Part shown: piece by piece, positions 33,537 through 45,169 of the stretch
Layout: each line of letters opens with the position of its first letter
How positions within the stretch are numbered: the first letter of the stretch is position 1
Source: Aselliscus stoliczkanus
Lineage: Eukaryota; Chordata; Mammalia; Chiroptera; Hipposideridae
Direction of reading: 5' to 3'
Length of the DNA: 64,000 nucleotides
Assembly: GCA_033961575.1 (NCBI GenBank)
Contig: CM066738.1
Span: 66,811,478-66,875,477 of the forward strand
Notes under the pieces: model-generated
What the model was told of the DNA's origin: nothing
The model's input: only the letters and a program-made list of their open reading frames with translations
Databases searched by the model: none
Position numbers and translations under genes: made by a program

Positions 33537-33608
33537 AAGTAGGGCTTTTTTAACAGAAGAAAGGGGGAAACAAGCTAACCCAGGAAGACAAGAAATACAA
33601 ATAACAAA

Positions 33609-36600
33609 ATGGCAATAAATATGCACCTATCAGTAATCACATTAAATGTGAATAGGCTGAATGCTCCAATCAAAAGGCATAGAATGGTTGAGTGGGTAAG
33701 AAAACAGGACCCATGCATAAGCTGTCTACAAGAGATTCATCTCAGATCAAAAGACACACACAGACTGAAAGTAAAGGGATGGAATAGATTTCATGCAAAC
33801 GGAAATGAGAAAAAAGGCGGAGTAGCAATGCTCATTTTGGATAAAATAGACGTTAAAATGAAGACTACAATAAAAGACAAAGAAGGGCACTACATAATAA
33901 TAAAGGGATTGATTCAACAAGAGGACATAACCCTAGTAAACACCTATGCACCCAACATAGGAGCTCCTAAATATATAAAACACATTTTGACAGACAAGAA
34001 AGAGATCAACAGTAACACTATCATAGGAGGGGACTTCAACACCCCGTTGGCACCAATGGACAGAAACTCAAGACAGAATATCAACAATTAAATGACACTT
34101 TAGACCAGCTGGATTTAAGTGGTATTTTTAGAGCATTTGACCCCAAAGCTACAGAATATCCATTCTTCTCAAGTGCACATAGAACATTTTCCAAGATAGA
34201 CAACATGTTAAGCCACAAAACAAGTCTCAACAAATTTAAGAAATCATATCAAGTCTCTTCTCTGACCACAATGCTATGAAACTAGAAATCAATTAAAAGA
34301 AGAAACATGGAAAACACACAAATACATGCAGGCCAAATAACGTGCACTAAATAGCGAGTGGGTAACAAATGAGATCAAGGAGGAAATCAAAAGATTCCTC
34401 GAGACAAACGAAAATGAAAACACTACGACACAAAATCTCTGGGATGCAGTGAAAGCTGTCCTAAGAAGGAAGTTTATAGCAGTGCAGGCCTACCTAAAGA
34501 AGGAAGAAAAATCTCAAATCAACAGACTATCTTTACAACTAAAGGTACTGGAAAAAGAACAGAAAAACAAGCCCAAAGGGAGTACAAGGAAGGAAATAAT
34601 AAAGACCAGAGCAGAAATAAATGAAATAGAGAACAAAAAAAAACTACAAAAGATCAATGAAACCAAGAGTTGGTTTTTGGAAAAGACAAACAATATCAAC
34701 AAAGTCTTAGCCAGACTCACCAAGAAAAAGAGAGAGAGAGGACCCAAATTAATAAAATCAGAAATGAAAGAGGAGAAGTTACAACAGATACCACAGAAAT
34801 ACAGAAAATTTTAAGAAAATACTGCAAGCAACTATATGCCAACAAATTCGACAATCTGGAAGAAATGGATACATTTCTAGAAGCATACAGTTTACCAAAT
34901 CTGAACCAAGAAGAAACAGAAACTTTGAATCACTGATTACTACCAAAGAAATTGAATTAGTAATCAAGAAGCTTCCAACAAACAAAAGTCCTGGACCAGA
35001 TGGCTTCACAGGTGAATTTTATAAGACATTCAAAAAACAATTAATACGTATTCTCTTCAAACTATTCCAAAAATTACCGAAAGAAGGAAGGCTCCCAAAC
35101 TCTTTCTATGAAGCCACTATCACCTTTATTCCAAAATCAGACAAAGATATTACAAAAAAAAGGAAAACCACAGGCCGATATCCCTAATGAACATAGATGC
35201 AAATTACTCAACAAAATACGAGCAAACCAAATTCACCATCACATTAAAAACATCATACACCATGATCAAGTGTATTCCTGGTATGCAAGGCTGGTTCAAT
35301 ATCCGCAAATCAATTAACGTAATACATCACATTAACAAAATGAAAAATAAAAATCATATGATCATATCAATAGATGCAGAAAAAGCATTTGACAAAATCC
35401 AGCAGCCATTTATGATAAAAATTCTTTGCAAAGTGGGAATATTGGGATCATATATCAACAGAATAAAGGCCATACATGATAAGCCCACAGCAAACATCAT
35501 ACTCAATGGGGAAACGCTGAAAGCTTTCCTCTTAAGATCAGGAACAAGACAATACTGCCCACTTTCACCACTTCTATTTAACATAGTTCTGGAAGTTCTA
35601 GCCACAGCAATCAGACAAGATAGTGAAATAAAAGGCATCCAAATTGGAAAGGAGGAAGTAAAATTGTCATTATATGCAGATGACATGACACCATATATAA
35701 AGAATCCCAAAGACTCCACCAAAAAACTGCTAGAGCTGATAAACGATTTTGGTAAGGTAGCACGGTACAAAATTAATATTCAGAAATCGGTTTCATTTGT
35801 ATTCACCAATAATAAACTGTCTGAAGAGATAATTAGGAAATCAATCCCTTTTACAGTTGCTTCAAAAACAATAAAAAATCTAGGAATAAATTTAACTAAA
35901 GAAGTAAAAGACCTGTATTCAGAAAATTATGAGACAATGAAGAGAGAAATCAAAGAAGAATCAAATAAATGGAAATACATACCATATTCATGGATAGGAA
36001 GCATTAATATAGTTAAAATGTCAGTACTTCCTAACGCAATATATAGATTCAACGCAATTCCAATCAAAATACCCAGGACATTCTTCTCAGAAGTAGAACA
36101 TATAATTCTAAAATTTATATGGAACCACAAAAGACCCTGAATATGCACAGCAATCTTGAGAAATAAGAACAAAGTGGGAGGCATCATGCTACCTGACATA
36201 GAAACATACTACAAGTCTACAGTAATCAAAATGGTATGGTACTGGAATAAAAACAGACACATAGACCAATAGAGCCTAATAGAGCCCAGGAATAAACTCA
36301 TCCATATTTGGTCATTTAATCTATGACAATGGAAGCAAGAATATACATTGGAGTAAAGATAGTCTATTTAATAAACGGTGCTAGGAAAAATGGACTGACA
36401 CCTGCAAAAAAAATGAAAATGGACCACTTACTTACACCATGTACTAGAACAAACTCAAAATGGATTAAAGACTTAAATGCAAGACCTGAAGGAAACATAG
36501 GGAGTAAATTTGCAGACATTATCCTGAGTAATATTTTTACTAATATATCCCCTCAGACAAGAGAAATAAAAGAAAAAATGAACATATGGGATTACATCAA

Positions 36601-37384
36601 ATTTAAATTTTTTTTGCACAGCAAAGGAAATCATCAATAAAACAAAAAGGCAGCCTACTGAATGGGAGAAGATATTTGCCAATGATATATCTGATAAGGG
36701 GTTAATATCCAAAATTTCTAACACACTCATGCAATTGAACACCAAAAAACAAACAACCCAATTAAAAAATGGGCAGAGGATATGAAGAGGCTTTTCTCTA
36801 AAGAGGACATACAGATAGATTGCCAACAGGCATATGAAAAAATGTTCAACATCACTAATCATAAGAGAAATGCAAATAAAAACCACAATGAGATATCACC
36901 TCACTCTGGTCAGAATGGTTGTCATCATTAAATCGACAAACAAGTGCTGGCGAGATTGTGGAGAAAAGGGAACCCTGGTGCACTGTTGGTAGGACTGCAG
37001 ATTGGTGCAGCCATTATGGAAATCAGTATGGATGTATCTCAAAAAACTTGAAATGGAACTGCCATATGACCCAACAATTCCACTCTTGGGTATCTATCCA
37101 GAAGAATCCAAGACACTAATCTGAAAAAATATATGCACCCCTATGTTTATTGCAGCGCTATATACAATAGCCAAGATTTGGAAACAACCAAAATGCCCAT
37201 CGGTAGACGACTGGATTAGAAACCGTGGTACATTTACACAATGGAGTATTATTGCACTATAAAGAAGAATGAAATCGTACCATTTGCAACAATATGGATT
37301 GACCTAGAGACTATTATGTTAAGTGAAATCAGTTAGTTGGAGAAAGACAAATACCATATGATCTCACTTATATGTGGAATTTGA
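33609..37384 (+). pseudogene. L1-4 ORF2 (endonuclease/RT), broken
   Basis: The first 160 codons (33609-34091) are open and hold most endonuclease active-site motifs: ITLNVNRLN, CLQEIHL, LVNTYAPN and GGDFNTPLAP, followed by a premature TAA. The endonuclease C-terminal part is scattered over frames. The RT is open over 35187-36140, with YADD at 35673-35684, but the conserved RQGCPLSP is RQYCPLSP (Gly changed to Tyr). The C-terminus is in pieces up to HMISLICGI-equivalent sequence near 37380. It is non-functional. Confidence 0.92.
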
Positions 37385-37917
37385 AATACCGAGTGAACGA
37401 GCAAAGTAGACTGAAACAGTCTCAGAGATATAGAGGAAAAACTGATGATTGCTAGTTGGGAGGGTGGTGGGGATGAGGGAGAAGGGGAAGGGATTAGACA
37501 GCATAAATAGGTAACTACAGTATTGCCACAGGGATATGAAATACAGTTTGGGGAATATAATAATGTTGTAAATATTTTGTGGGGTGACAGATGGTCACAT
37601 ATCTTGTTAGGGAGACCACTTCATGGATGGAGTAGAGGCTTGATCACTGCACTGTATACCTGAAGCTGATGTTGTATAATATTGTATGCCAACTGTAATT
37701 GAATATATAGATAGTCACGGGATGTAGAGTATACTGTGGAAGGGAGTCAAAGGAATTGTAATAGATATGTATGATATGTGGGAGGACTGGGTGGTGAATT
37801 GGGGTAGGGGGCATTGTCACTTTGAGGGATAAAAAGTATAACTATTGCACTGTGTTGTACACCTGAAACTAATTTTAAAAAAAGGAACTGTTTATGTCAC
37901 AATAAAAGAATTAAAAA
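37385..37917 (+). other. L1-4 3' UTR
   Basis: This is a single L1 3' UTR with G-rich blocks (gggagggtggtggggatgag), the gtgttgtacacctgaaacta phrase and an A-rich end. It is the reference against which the duplicated 3' ends of L1-2 and L1-3 stand out. Confidence 0.85.
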
Positions 37918-37933
37918 AAAAATTCTTACACTG
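37918..37933. repeat. Target-site duplication of L1-4, right copy
   Basis: This is an exact match to 30784-30799. Confidence 0.96.
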
Positions 37934-38070
37934 TAATCACTATCTACTGTACTATTTATTTTATAATTCATCAGCCAGTGTCCTGCTTATTTCTGTTTCT
38001 TCACACTGTGTAGTTTCCCACAATGGTACCTAAATTAAACAGTTTCCCCTGATTTCTTGCTTATGATGCC

Positions 38071-38182
38071 TTTTTTTTTTTTTTTTTAAGAGGGCAGCAT
38101 CACTGGCCCTCATATGTGGGACCGAACCGGGCCGCTGGCTTTCCAAGCCAGCGCTTAACCACCGCGCCACTTGGCCGGCCCT
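38071..38182 (-). mobile_element. tRNA-derived SINE, short form
   Basis: The T-run at 38071-38087 is the antisense A tail, and the head gggccggccaagtggcgcgg is at the right end. tgatgcc flanks both sides (38064-38070 and 38183-38189), followed by T-rich target sequence. Confidence 0.92.
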
Positions 38183-38564
38183 TGATGCCATTTTTAAATA
38201 CCTGACTAATAGTAGTGGCTTTCCCCTTTGAACTTCTATAGTTCTTTGAATTATCAAGTGGTCATTTATTATAATAAATCTTAAATTACAACCTTTATGC
38301 ATATATGAGTATTAAATCTCTTTTATTTTTCCCCAATTTCCCACAATTTCTGTCAAACTAACTTGAAATTATAGGAAATAATAAGTGTTTCTTAATGAAT
38401 AGTAACTATTTGGGAATGTTTGGGTCATTTGTTCTCCAGAGTCCAGATGCTAAAGGGAGAAAACACAGGTTTTATTATTAATTTTAAAAATATCCATTCT
38501 TGTGAATTAGTTACTATAGTTGTTGTGTATTTGGTTGCAACTAAGGATGACAATTAAAACTTTA

Positions 38565-38682
38565 GGGCCGGCTGAGTGGCATGGTGGTTAAACGCTGGCT
38601 TGGGAAGCCAGCGGCCCTGGTTTGGGTCCCATATATGAGGGCCAGTGACACTGCCCTTAAAAACAAACAAACAAACAAAAAC
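38565..38682 (+). mobile_element. tRNA-derived SINE, short form
   Basis: It has a gggccggctgagtggcatgg head, a gggccagtgacactgccctt end and an (aaac)n tail. The A-box is changed by mutation (tggcatggtgg). No clear target duplication is seen, so it is probably older than its relatives. Confidence 0.88.
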
Positions 38683-38689
38683 GTGAAAT

Positions 38690-39788
38690 GACAACATATC
38701 TCTGACCCTGCTTACTTTCCCCCAGATAGTTCTATTTAAACATTTGTTTCCACCTGGTTTCTTATTGAAGGACCTTCATCTTTCTCTCCTTCCTTTTCTC
38801 CCTTCATCTTTTTTTGTCTGCAAAGTTCAAGTTGGGGAGGAGCTTTTTTCCTTGCAATATGTGTAAATATAACTCATTTGCGTTCTGAGAAATAGTATGA
38901 ATATGCTTTGGTGTCACTTTGGTTATAAACTCGGAACTTTGCTGTCTGCTTACACACTATATCCTTTGGTTCTGGTAATAAATGGTATTGTGTTGTCCTG
39001 AAAAGAGCACCCAAAGTATTTTATAATCAAGCCTTGGTTTGTCTGGAGAGTTTTTGTTATTGTCACATTTTTTTCAATATAAGTTTAAGAAGCAAAATAA
39101 ACTTAAACTCTCTTGTGTAAAAGTTCAAGTGCTACAAGTTCAATAATTGTGACTACATTGGGAATATGTTGAGCTATTTAAGAGTTTCTGTTTGTGAATT
39201 TTCCATTTTAGTTTATTAGTATGTGCTGTTGTACAATTTGGTGCTTTGTATAGAATTCAAAACTAGTCTTGGGTAATTAGCATTCATAGACATAGAAATT
39301 ATTTGGGGGTAATCATGTCTCTACTCCTCATATAGTATCCTACACAGGCAGGACTCCAGTGTGATTTAGTTATTAAATGTCCCTTCCTGTTTTTTATTGC
39401 TATAATTACATGTCTATATGTGTACAATAGCACTTTATAACATTTTGTTAGAAAGTTATTGCATGCTTATGAAAGCAAGCAGGTACTTGGGAGGGAATAA
39501 GACAATGCACCTGGATATGAGAAATTATATTTTAGTGTCTTTATTAACTTCTGCTGGTTGTTGTTGTTCTTCTTTTAAAATAAAACACCTTGTTTCCAAC
39601 TTTGTTTCTTTTGCACTGAGGGGAATTGTCAAGACTAAACCATTCTGCTTGTTGGATAGAAAAATTGATAATAAAGCATGCAAACTAATGAAGCATCTGG
39701 CAATCTTACTATGTTTTTGTAAGTTATATTATTTCACTTTATGAATATTTTCTTTAATTAAAAAATGAAGCTCATTATAGGAAATTTC
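38690..39788. other. Unassigned AT-rich DNA
   Basis: No gene recognised. The 108-codon frame at 39418-39744 shows no domain I know. Confidence 0.4.
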
Positions 39789-39805
39789 AAAAGAATATGG
39801 GTATA

Positions 39806-39962
39806 CTGTGGAAGAGAGTCAGAGGAAGAGTAGTAGATATATATGATATGGGGGGAGTGGGGTGGCGAATTGGGGATTGGGGGGTTGTCACTTTGAGGGG
39901 TAAATGTATAACTATTGCACTGTGTTGTACACCTGAAACTAATTGAAAATAAAAGAAAATAA
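39806..39962 (+). mobile_element. Very short 5'-truncated L1 insertion
   Basis: Only the last 157 bp of the L1 3' UTR are present (atatgatatggggggagtgg ... gttgtacacctgaaactaat). Exact 17-bp copies of aaaagaatatgggtata flank it (39789-39805 and 39963-39979). It is a clean, early-aborted L1 insertion. Confidence 0.93.
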
Positions 39963-40072
39963 AAAAGAATATGGGTATAAATACATGAAATAATAAAATT
40001 ACTCATTGTTCACAATCTCAATGCCCATAAATAACCATAGCCATAATCAATCATTGTTAGTATTTTGAAGAT

Positions 40073-40143
40073 ATCTATATCTATGTCTATGTCTATATCT
40101 ATCTGTTAGCTATATCTATTATCCATTTATCTATCTATCTATG
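40073..40143. repeat. (TCTA)n-type microsatellite
   Basis: Interrupted tatc/tatg repeats. Confidence 0.85.
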
Positions 40144-41745
40144 TTCCCAAATTTTTCCAAGTTCTCCCCATCCAAGAGATACAAATAAGGTCAGATTATT
40201 AGTTACACTTAGTAGTTGTGGCAACTCTCCCATCTGTACAAGTGCAGGGACCAAGCTCTCTATCCAGCAGGTCTCCCCTTTCTCATTTTCTGGGGAGTTT
40301 CTACAGAAGATTTCCTGTGCTCTGAGAGTGAGAATGATCCACTTCCTTAATGCTCTGGATTACTAGTTGGGAGACTTTGGGGCCATGCCACATGTCACTG
40401 TGCTCAACAGCTTCAAATGTTGCAGTTTCCATCATTCTGGAGGGGTCTCACAGCAGAGTTCTTTGAGTTGCAATATGTTACAAATAAAATAGCATACACT
40501 ATTTGGGGTTAGAGAGACCAGATTTGGTAAATGACCTTTTTTTTCCTCATGACAGTGAGTCCAGCAAACCTCCATTGAGAACAGATTCTGCTCCATTGGA
40601 AACAGATTCAATGAACATCTATCACTCAATATTTGAAATCTCTTCAGTATGGTCTTCAGTCCTATTTCCTATATTTTAATTGATTTCATCTGAAAACTAT
40701 TTGATATACTGTCTTAGTGGCTATAACCTTTATTTCCTGACATTTAGTGGCTTAAATGTGCCACTTTTTGCACATGCTAGACACTAATTGCTTTGATTAA
40801 ATATTATGAATTCCTACACTGATAAGCTCTTATTGTGAAGGAAGTATAAGAAAATGGTGACAAAGGCATGAAGCAATGCTCGTTGAATGATAAAGTTAAT
40901 AAAACTATATATATGTAGCAACTAGATAGAATTTTCTGTCCTTATCTTAACTGCCACAATCCTTTATAAGTAACTTACATGTCGGTTGGATCATAGTACT
41001 TCAGTGGGATTCAAGATTTATTGGATGATTAGGATGCTAGTGCCAAATTAGAAGGAAATCTGTGCTGTGCTGAAGGACACTGTACCCTGTTGTGTCCTGA
41101 TTTTTTTCTTGTTGAAAAAAAGACACTGGGGAACATTGGTCAAATTTGTACATGCTATGTGCTTTGATGATTCGTTGATCCATACTGAAAAGGAGGCTGT
41201 CAATAGTCAAATGAATTAGCATAAATGGTTGCCAATGTCTAATAGGATAACATTGAACAAGAATAAATTTCCTAGCATATGCTTCAAAGTGCAATTTCAC
41301 AGGCACAGATCAGAAGAAATATAGGTTATCAAAGGAGTTTATAAAGAAAGCCTGGGTAAAACTCATATTTGTGGGGAGTAATATCCTGTACCAACTGTCA
41401 TGGAAATCTCAGGTGTCATCAATGAAAATGTTTCAGGTCAAAGAACATTGCAACTAAGTTTGTGCTGGACAAATCATACCTACAATATTGTATTCTGATG
41501 TAGGCACTGCACTTCAAGTGGAATGAAGAAAAGCTAGAGAATAGGATAATGAACTATCTCAAAAACCAAGAAATATTAGAAAAACAATAAATGGATGACT
41601 CTGAGCCTGCGGTAGTTTAAAAAAATAAAAATAAAAGCTGGTGAAGACATTCATTATAGCTGTCTCAGGCATCAATACATGCTATGCTTATTCTGTATCA
41701 TTCCTGAGAGAACAGGGAGAGAGAGAGAGAGAGAACTAACATGTT
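40144..41745. other. Unassigned DNA
   Basis: No gene recognised. A (GA)n run of about 20 bases lies at 41713-41733. About 41370-41600 may be an ancient LINE fragment, but I cannot place it. Confidence 0.35.
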
Positions 41746-41749
41746 TAGT

Positions 41750-41930
41750 TACAACCGTGTGCCCAACCTGATTTGCTTATTTAATGTGTATGCACATAAT
41801 TTCATTAAAATTTCACAGCAACTTTACCACAGCAACGTTATCTTAAAATTGAGTATCCTGAGATAACTTTAAAGGTAATACATATAGTTAGGGATTTAGA
41901 ATTAGAACTGTAGAATTTGAATTCTGTGGC
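41750..41930 (-). mobile_element. MIR SINE relic
   Basis: The order attaaaatttcacagcaact, taaaattgagtatcctgaga and aattagaactgtagaatttg follows reversed MIR. It is very diverged. Confidence 0.45.
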
Positions 41931-42299
41931 AGACACTTGTGATTCTCTGGGGAAGCAGTTTCTTCCCCTCCTCGGTGTATGTGATTTGGGAGGATCTGGA
42001 TTTTCTTTCTGAATCCAAGGTTGGGCATGTAGTCCTGTCCTGCTCAATCAGTACATAAGATCTCTGATTCTCAATGACTCAGTCCATATATAGGACCAAT
42101 TGTAGGGCCTTTGATGGAGACATAGGGGAAGAGTCATTCTTACTTTTCTGTGAGATTTTTAAAGTCTAACATGTGATGTAAGCTGCTTACAATTTTCCAC
42201 CAAGAGGCAAAAGTGCCTGACAATGGTGCCAATATATAAGAAAGCAGACCTTATAATGTCATACTATGTACCTGAAATATATATATATATATTTTTTAA

Positions 42300-42430
42300 A
42301 TTTAATCTTTACCATGTATGTGAGGATGGTTCCATTATTATCTTAATTTTGCAAGGGGAAAAGCAGGGATATTGACAACATCAAGTTCGCATTGTTATTC
42401 TCAGCAGAGCCAGGACTCACACCCAGTTTT
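42300..42430 (-). mobile_element. MIR SINE relic
   Basis: ccattattatcttaattttg plus caaggggaaaagcaggg and agccaggactcacacccagt match reversed MIR. Confidence 0.5.
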
Positions 42431-43475
42431 GTTACGTTTCTTAGATATCATGGAATACCATCTCTGTTTTTATTTGAATTTTACAAATGAAAATAAAACA
42501 AAGTACATAATTATCCTGCAGCTCTTTACCTTATCAAATCTGACCTCAATATAGAATTTCAGGTTTGGGGGAAATAGATTAATATAGTCACAAATTCAAA
42601 TGGGGATGAAAAGTTAAGTAATTCTTCAGAGAAGGCTTACATTAGCATTTAAATCAACATTTTACCTTTTAATTTTACAGTCTTTCTTGTCTCTGCTGCT
42701 GAAAAAGCCAAAGTTATTTATTATTTGTTTGCATCGCCTCTTGCAATGGTATACAAGTGATTGCTTTTTAAATTATGATTCATTCGTAACTGTATACTAC
42801 CTAAGAACTAACAACACATGTTCAACCTTTGCAGTTTGCTTGGGAGTGGTGAGAAAAGGGTGCTAATTTTTCAGAGGTCAAATGATTTCTGAGCTTCTTT
42901 TCTAAGTTATACATTTTCTGCTAAGAGATTTCCACATTGGAAAGAAAAATTTGTGTAAAATCCAGATGAAGAAAGTTTAAGACTCTCTTCTCTTATGCAA
43001 AACTATGTCTCTTTAAGTCAAGCTGTTACTCCTCCTTGTTGGTTGTGAACCTTCAACTACTAAGTAAAGGTTAGAGCACCAGAGGTCATTATATAATAAA
43101 GAAGAAATACTGTTGACTTTTTTTTCCCCACATGACACTAAAATCTAGATACCACTACTTTAGTAGCTTGTAATTTGTCACATTTTTACCAAGTCTGGAT
43201 TCTTTCCCTTTAAAAACAATCAATATATTTTAATATAATGTGGTAGTGACTTTCTGCATTGACAACCCATTCATCTTCAAGCCACTAATTTCCCTGACTT
43301 ACTCAATAGAGTAGTTGAAATTGAATTCATTTAAAAATACCAATACTAGCAAATGAACCTTAAAGGTGGGTGATATTTAAATATATTACTTTATTATTCA
43401 TATAGCTCTAGAGAAATAGAAATATATCATGCACAGGTAATTGAGTTAGAAGTGAAACATGCTATAGATAGCCTA
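42431..43475. other. Unassigned AT-rich DNA
   Basis: No gene or repeat recognised. Confidence 0.4.
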
Positions 43476-43477
43476 CT

Positions 43478-43705
43478 TTTATTTTTTATTTATTTATTTT
43501 TAAACATTAGTTTCAGGTATACAACACAGTGACAATCCCCCTCCCCCAATCCACTGCCCCACTACCCTCCCCCGATATCATATATATCTATTACAATTCA
43601 ATGGACTCAACTCCCACACTATACTCCACATCCCTTGACTATATATCTGTTCAATTATAGTTGACATACAATATTATACAATATCAGCTTCAGATGTACT
43701 ATGGC
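43478..43705 (-). mobile_element. 5'-truncated L1, 3' UTR only, antisense
   Basis: The stretch ttagtttcaggtatacaaca ... atatcagcttcagatgtact is the antisense 3' UTR of the L1-1/L1-4 family. About 230 bp remain. Target duplication is unclear. Confidence 0.85.
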
Positions 43706-43738
43706 CTAGTTCTTTTAATCATTACATTAAATGATTTT

Positions 43739-43841
43739 TTTTTTTTTTGAGGGCAGTGTCACTGGCCCTCATATGTGGGACCAAACCGGTGCCGCTGGCT
43801 TCCCAAGCCAGCGCTTAACCACCGCGCCATTCGGCCGGCCC
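43739..43841 (-). mobile_element. tRNA-derived SINE, short form
   Basis: The head gggccggccgaatggcgcgg is at the right end and the T-run at the left. Exact 16-bp copies of tacattaaatgatttt flank it (43723-43738 and 43842-43857). Confidence 0.93.
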
Positions 43842-44039
43842 TACATTAAATGATTTTAATCATCGTTTCCTTCCCTCCTGCCCCTACCAAAACCAGTGCA
43901 TAAAGGAGCGTTGTCAATTGTATTTGAAGTATGACTACTTTTTCTAAACCCCTTTTGCCCTATTTGTAACACCCAATGCTCTTGCCTAAGCTGCTATGGT
44001 AGTCTTCAAATTAGTTTTCTGTCTTTTCCAATGGACCTC

Positions 44040-44610
44040 CTATGTTTCAATCTTTACGTAGTAGCCAGAGTGATTTTTTTTAAATAAATGAGGTATACCA
44101 AAGCCCTATTTAAAGTCCTTTTTTACTCTCTATGGCACTTGTGATAAAGTCCTATCTCTACTCTGTCTCCAAGGTCCTGTGTGGTCTTGGCTCCTTCTGA
44201 CTCTCTAATCACACAACGTGCTTCTCTTCTCCTTGCTCAGTGTATTCCAGTCATAATAACCTTATTTCTGCTTCTCAAACAGACCAAGTTCATCAATGCC
44301 CTGGGTCATTTCCATATGATGCCTCCTCTTCCTGGGATGCTCTTTTCTTACATATTTTTATGGCTGGCTCCTAATCATTTAGATTACAAATTCCATAGCA
44401 TCTCATGAGTGACAGCTTTCTTGACTGCTCATGCAAAGCTGCAAAGTCCATCCCCAGCACTCTGTTTAGTTTTTCAGCAATCATCACTTCATGTATTTTC
44501 TTATTTATTTGTATATTGTTTGTCTTCTACCACTAGATTGCAAGTTCCCCAACAACCTAGAAGAGTGTCTGATATATGAGGCTCTCAACATGTTTGATAA
44601 GTGAATGAGT
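44040..44610 (+). mobile_element. L2 (LINE-2) 3' end relic
   Basis: Motifs tttccatatgatgcctcctc, ttcctgggatgctctt, tggctggctcctaatcattt, accactagattgcaagttcc and gaggctctcaacatgtttga follow the 3' end of mammalian L2. The 75-codon frame at 44181-44408 lies inside it. Confidence 0.75.
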
Positions 44611-45168
44611 TTAGTTATATTTTAGTTAAGAGAAAAATATTTGAAAATGCTACAAATACATGCATAATATTAACATTGTATATTATTTCAATGATGTATA
44701 ATAGTATAAGTGTAGTAAAAAAGGGTAGGAAGGATTTTAATAAACTGTTATCCTTAGTTCTAAGGTAGGATATTTTTTCTTTTTTATTATTTTACCTTCA
44801 AAATTTCAATACTTATCACTATTATATCAAGAAAAACTATAAAGAAACTAAAACGCTGCAGAAACTTTATAGACTATTAACACTGGCTTCCTATAAATGG
44901 ATTATTGTTAAATTATTTCTTCTTCTTCTTCTTCAATTTTTGCTATGATTTTCAAATTTCCAATAGTATACATGACTCAATTGTATAATCAGTCAGCAAT
45001 TAACCTTTTATTTAAAAACTAGTGATATCCAGATAGCTTATAAGGAAAAGCCATCTTAATATTAATGAACATGGAAATGTTACATAATCACAAGTTGTCT
45101 AGGAATATTAGTACCTAATATTCCTAATATAGAAATATTGACATGCATAGTGCTGCATTAAAAAGACC
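44611..45168. other. Unassigned AT-rich DNA
   Basis: No gene recognised. A (TTC)n run lies near 44918-44935. Confidence 0.4.
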
Positions 45169-45169
45169 C

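Larger units (their letters stand above)
30800..37917 (+). mobile_element. L1-4, full-length LINE-1
   Basis: The element runs from ggacttctgataagatggag to an A-rich tail, with a perfect 16-bp target duplication. Without the 443-bp SINE inside it, it is about 6.66 kb, almost the same as L1-1. The 5' UTR (30800-32236) has about 1.5 monomers (31440-31630), followed by the gattgg and gggagttttcctg segments that L1-1 lacks. Both ORFs are broken. The 3' UTR is single, unlike L1-2 and L1-3. Confidence 0.97.

Noticed and set aside
33122..33553. Several frames of 65-88 codons within L1-4
   Set aside because: They lie inside the long SINE and recur in the other SINE copies (54172-54613 and 55061-55587) with differences that ignore reading frame.
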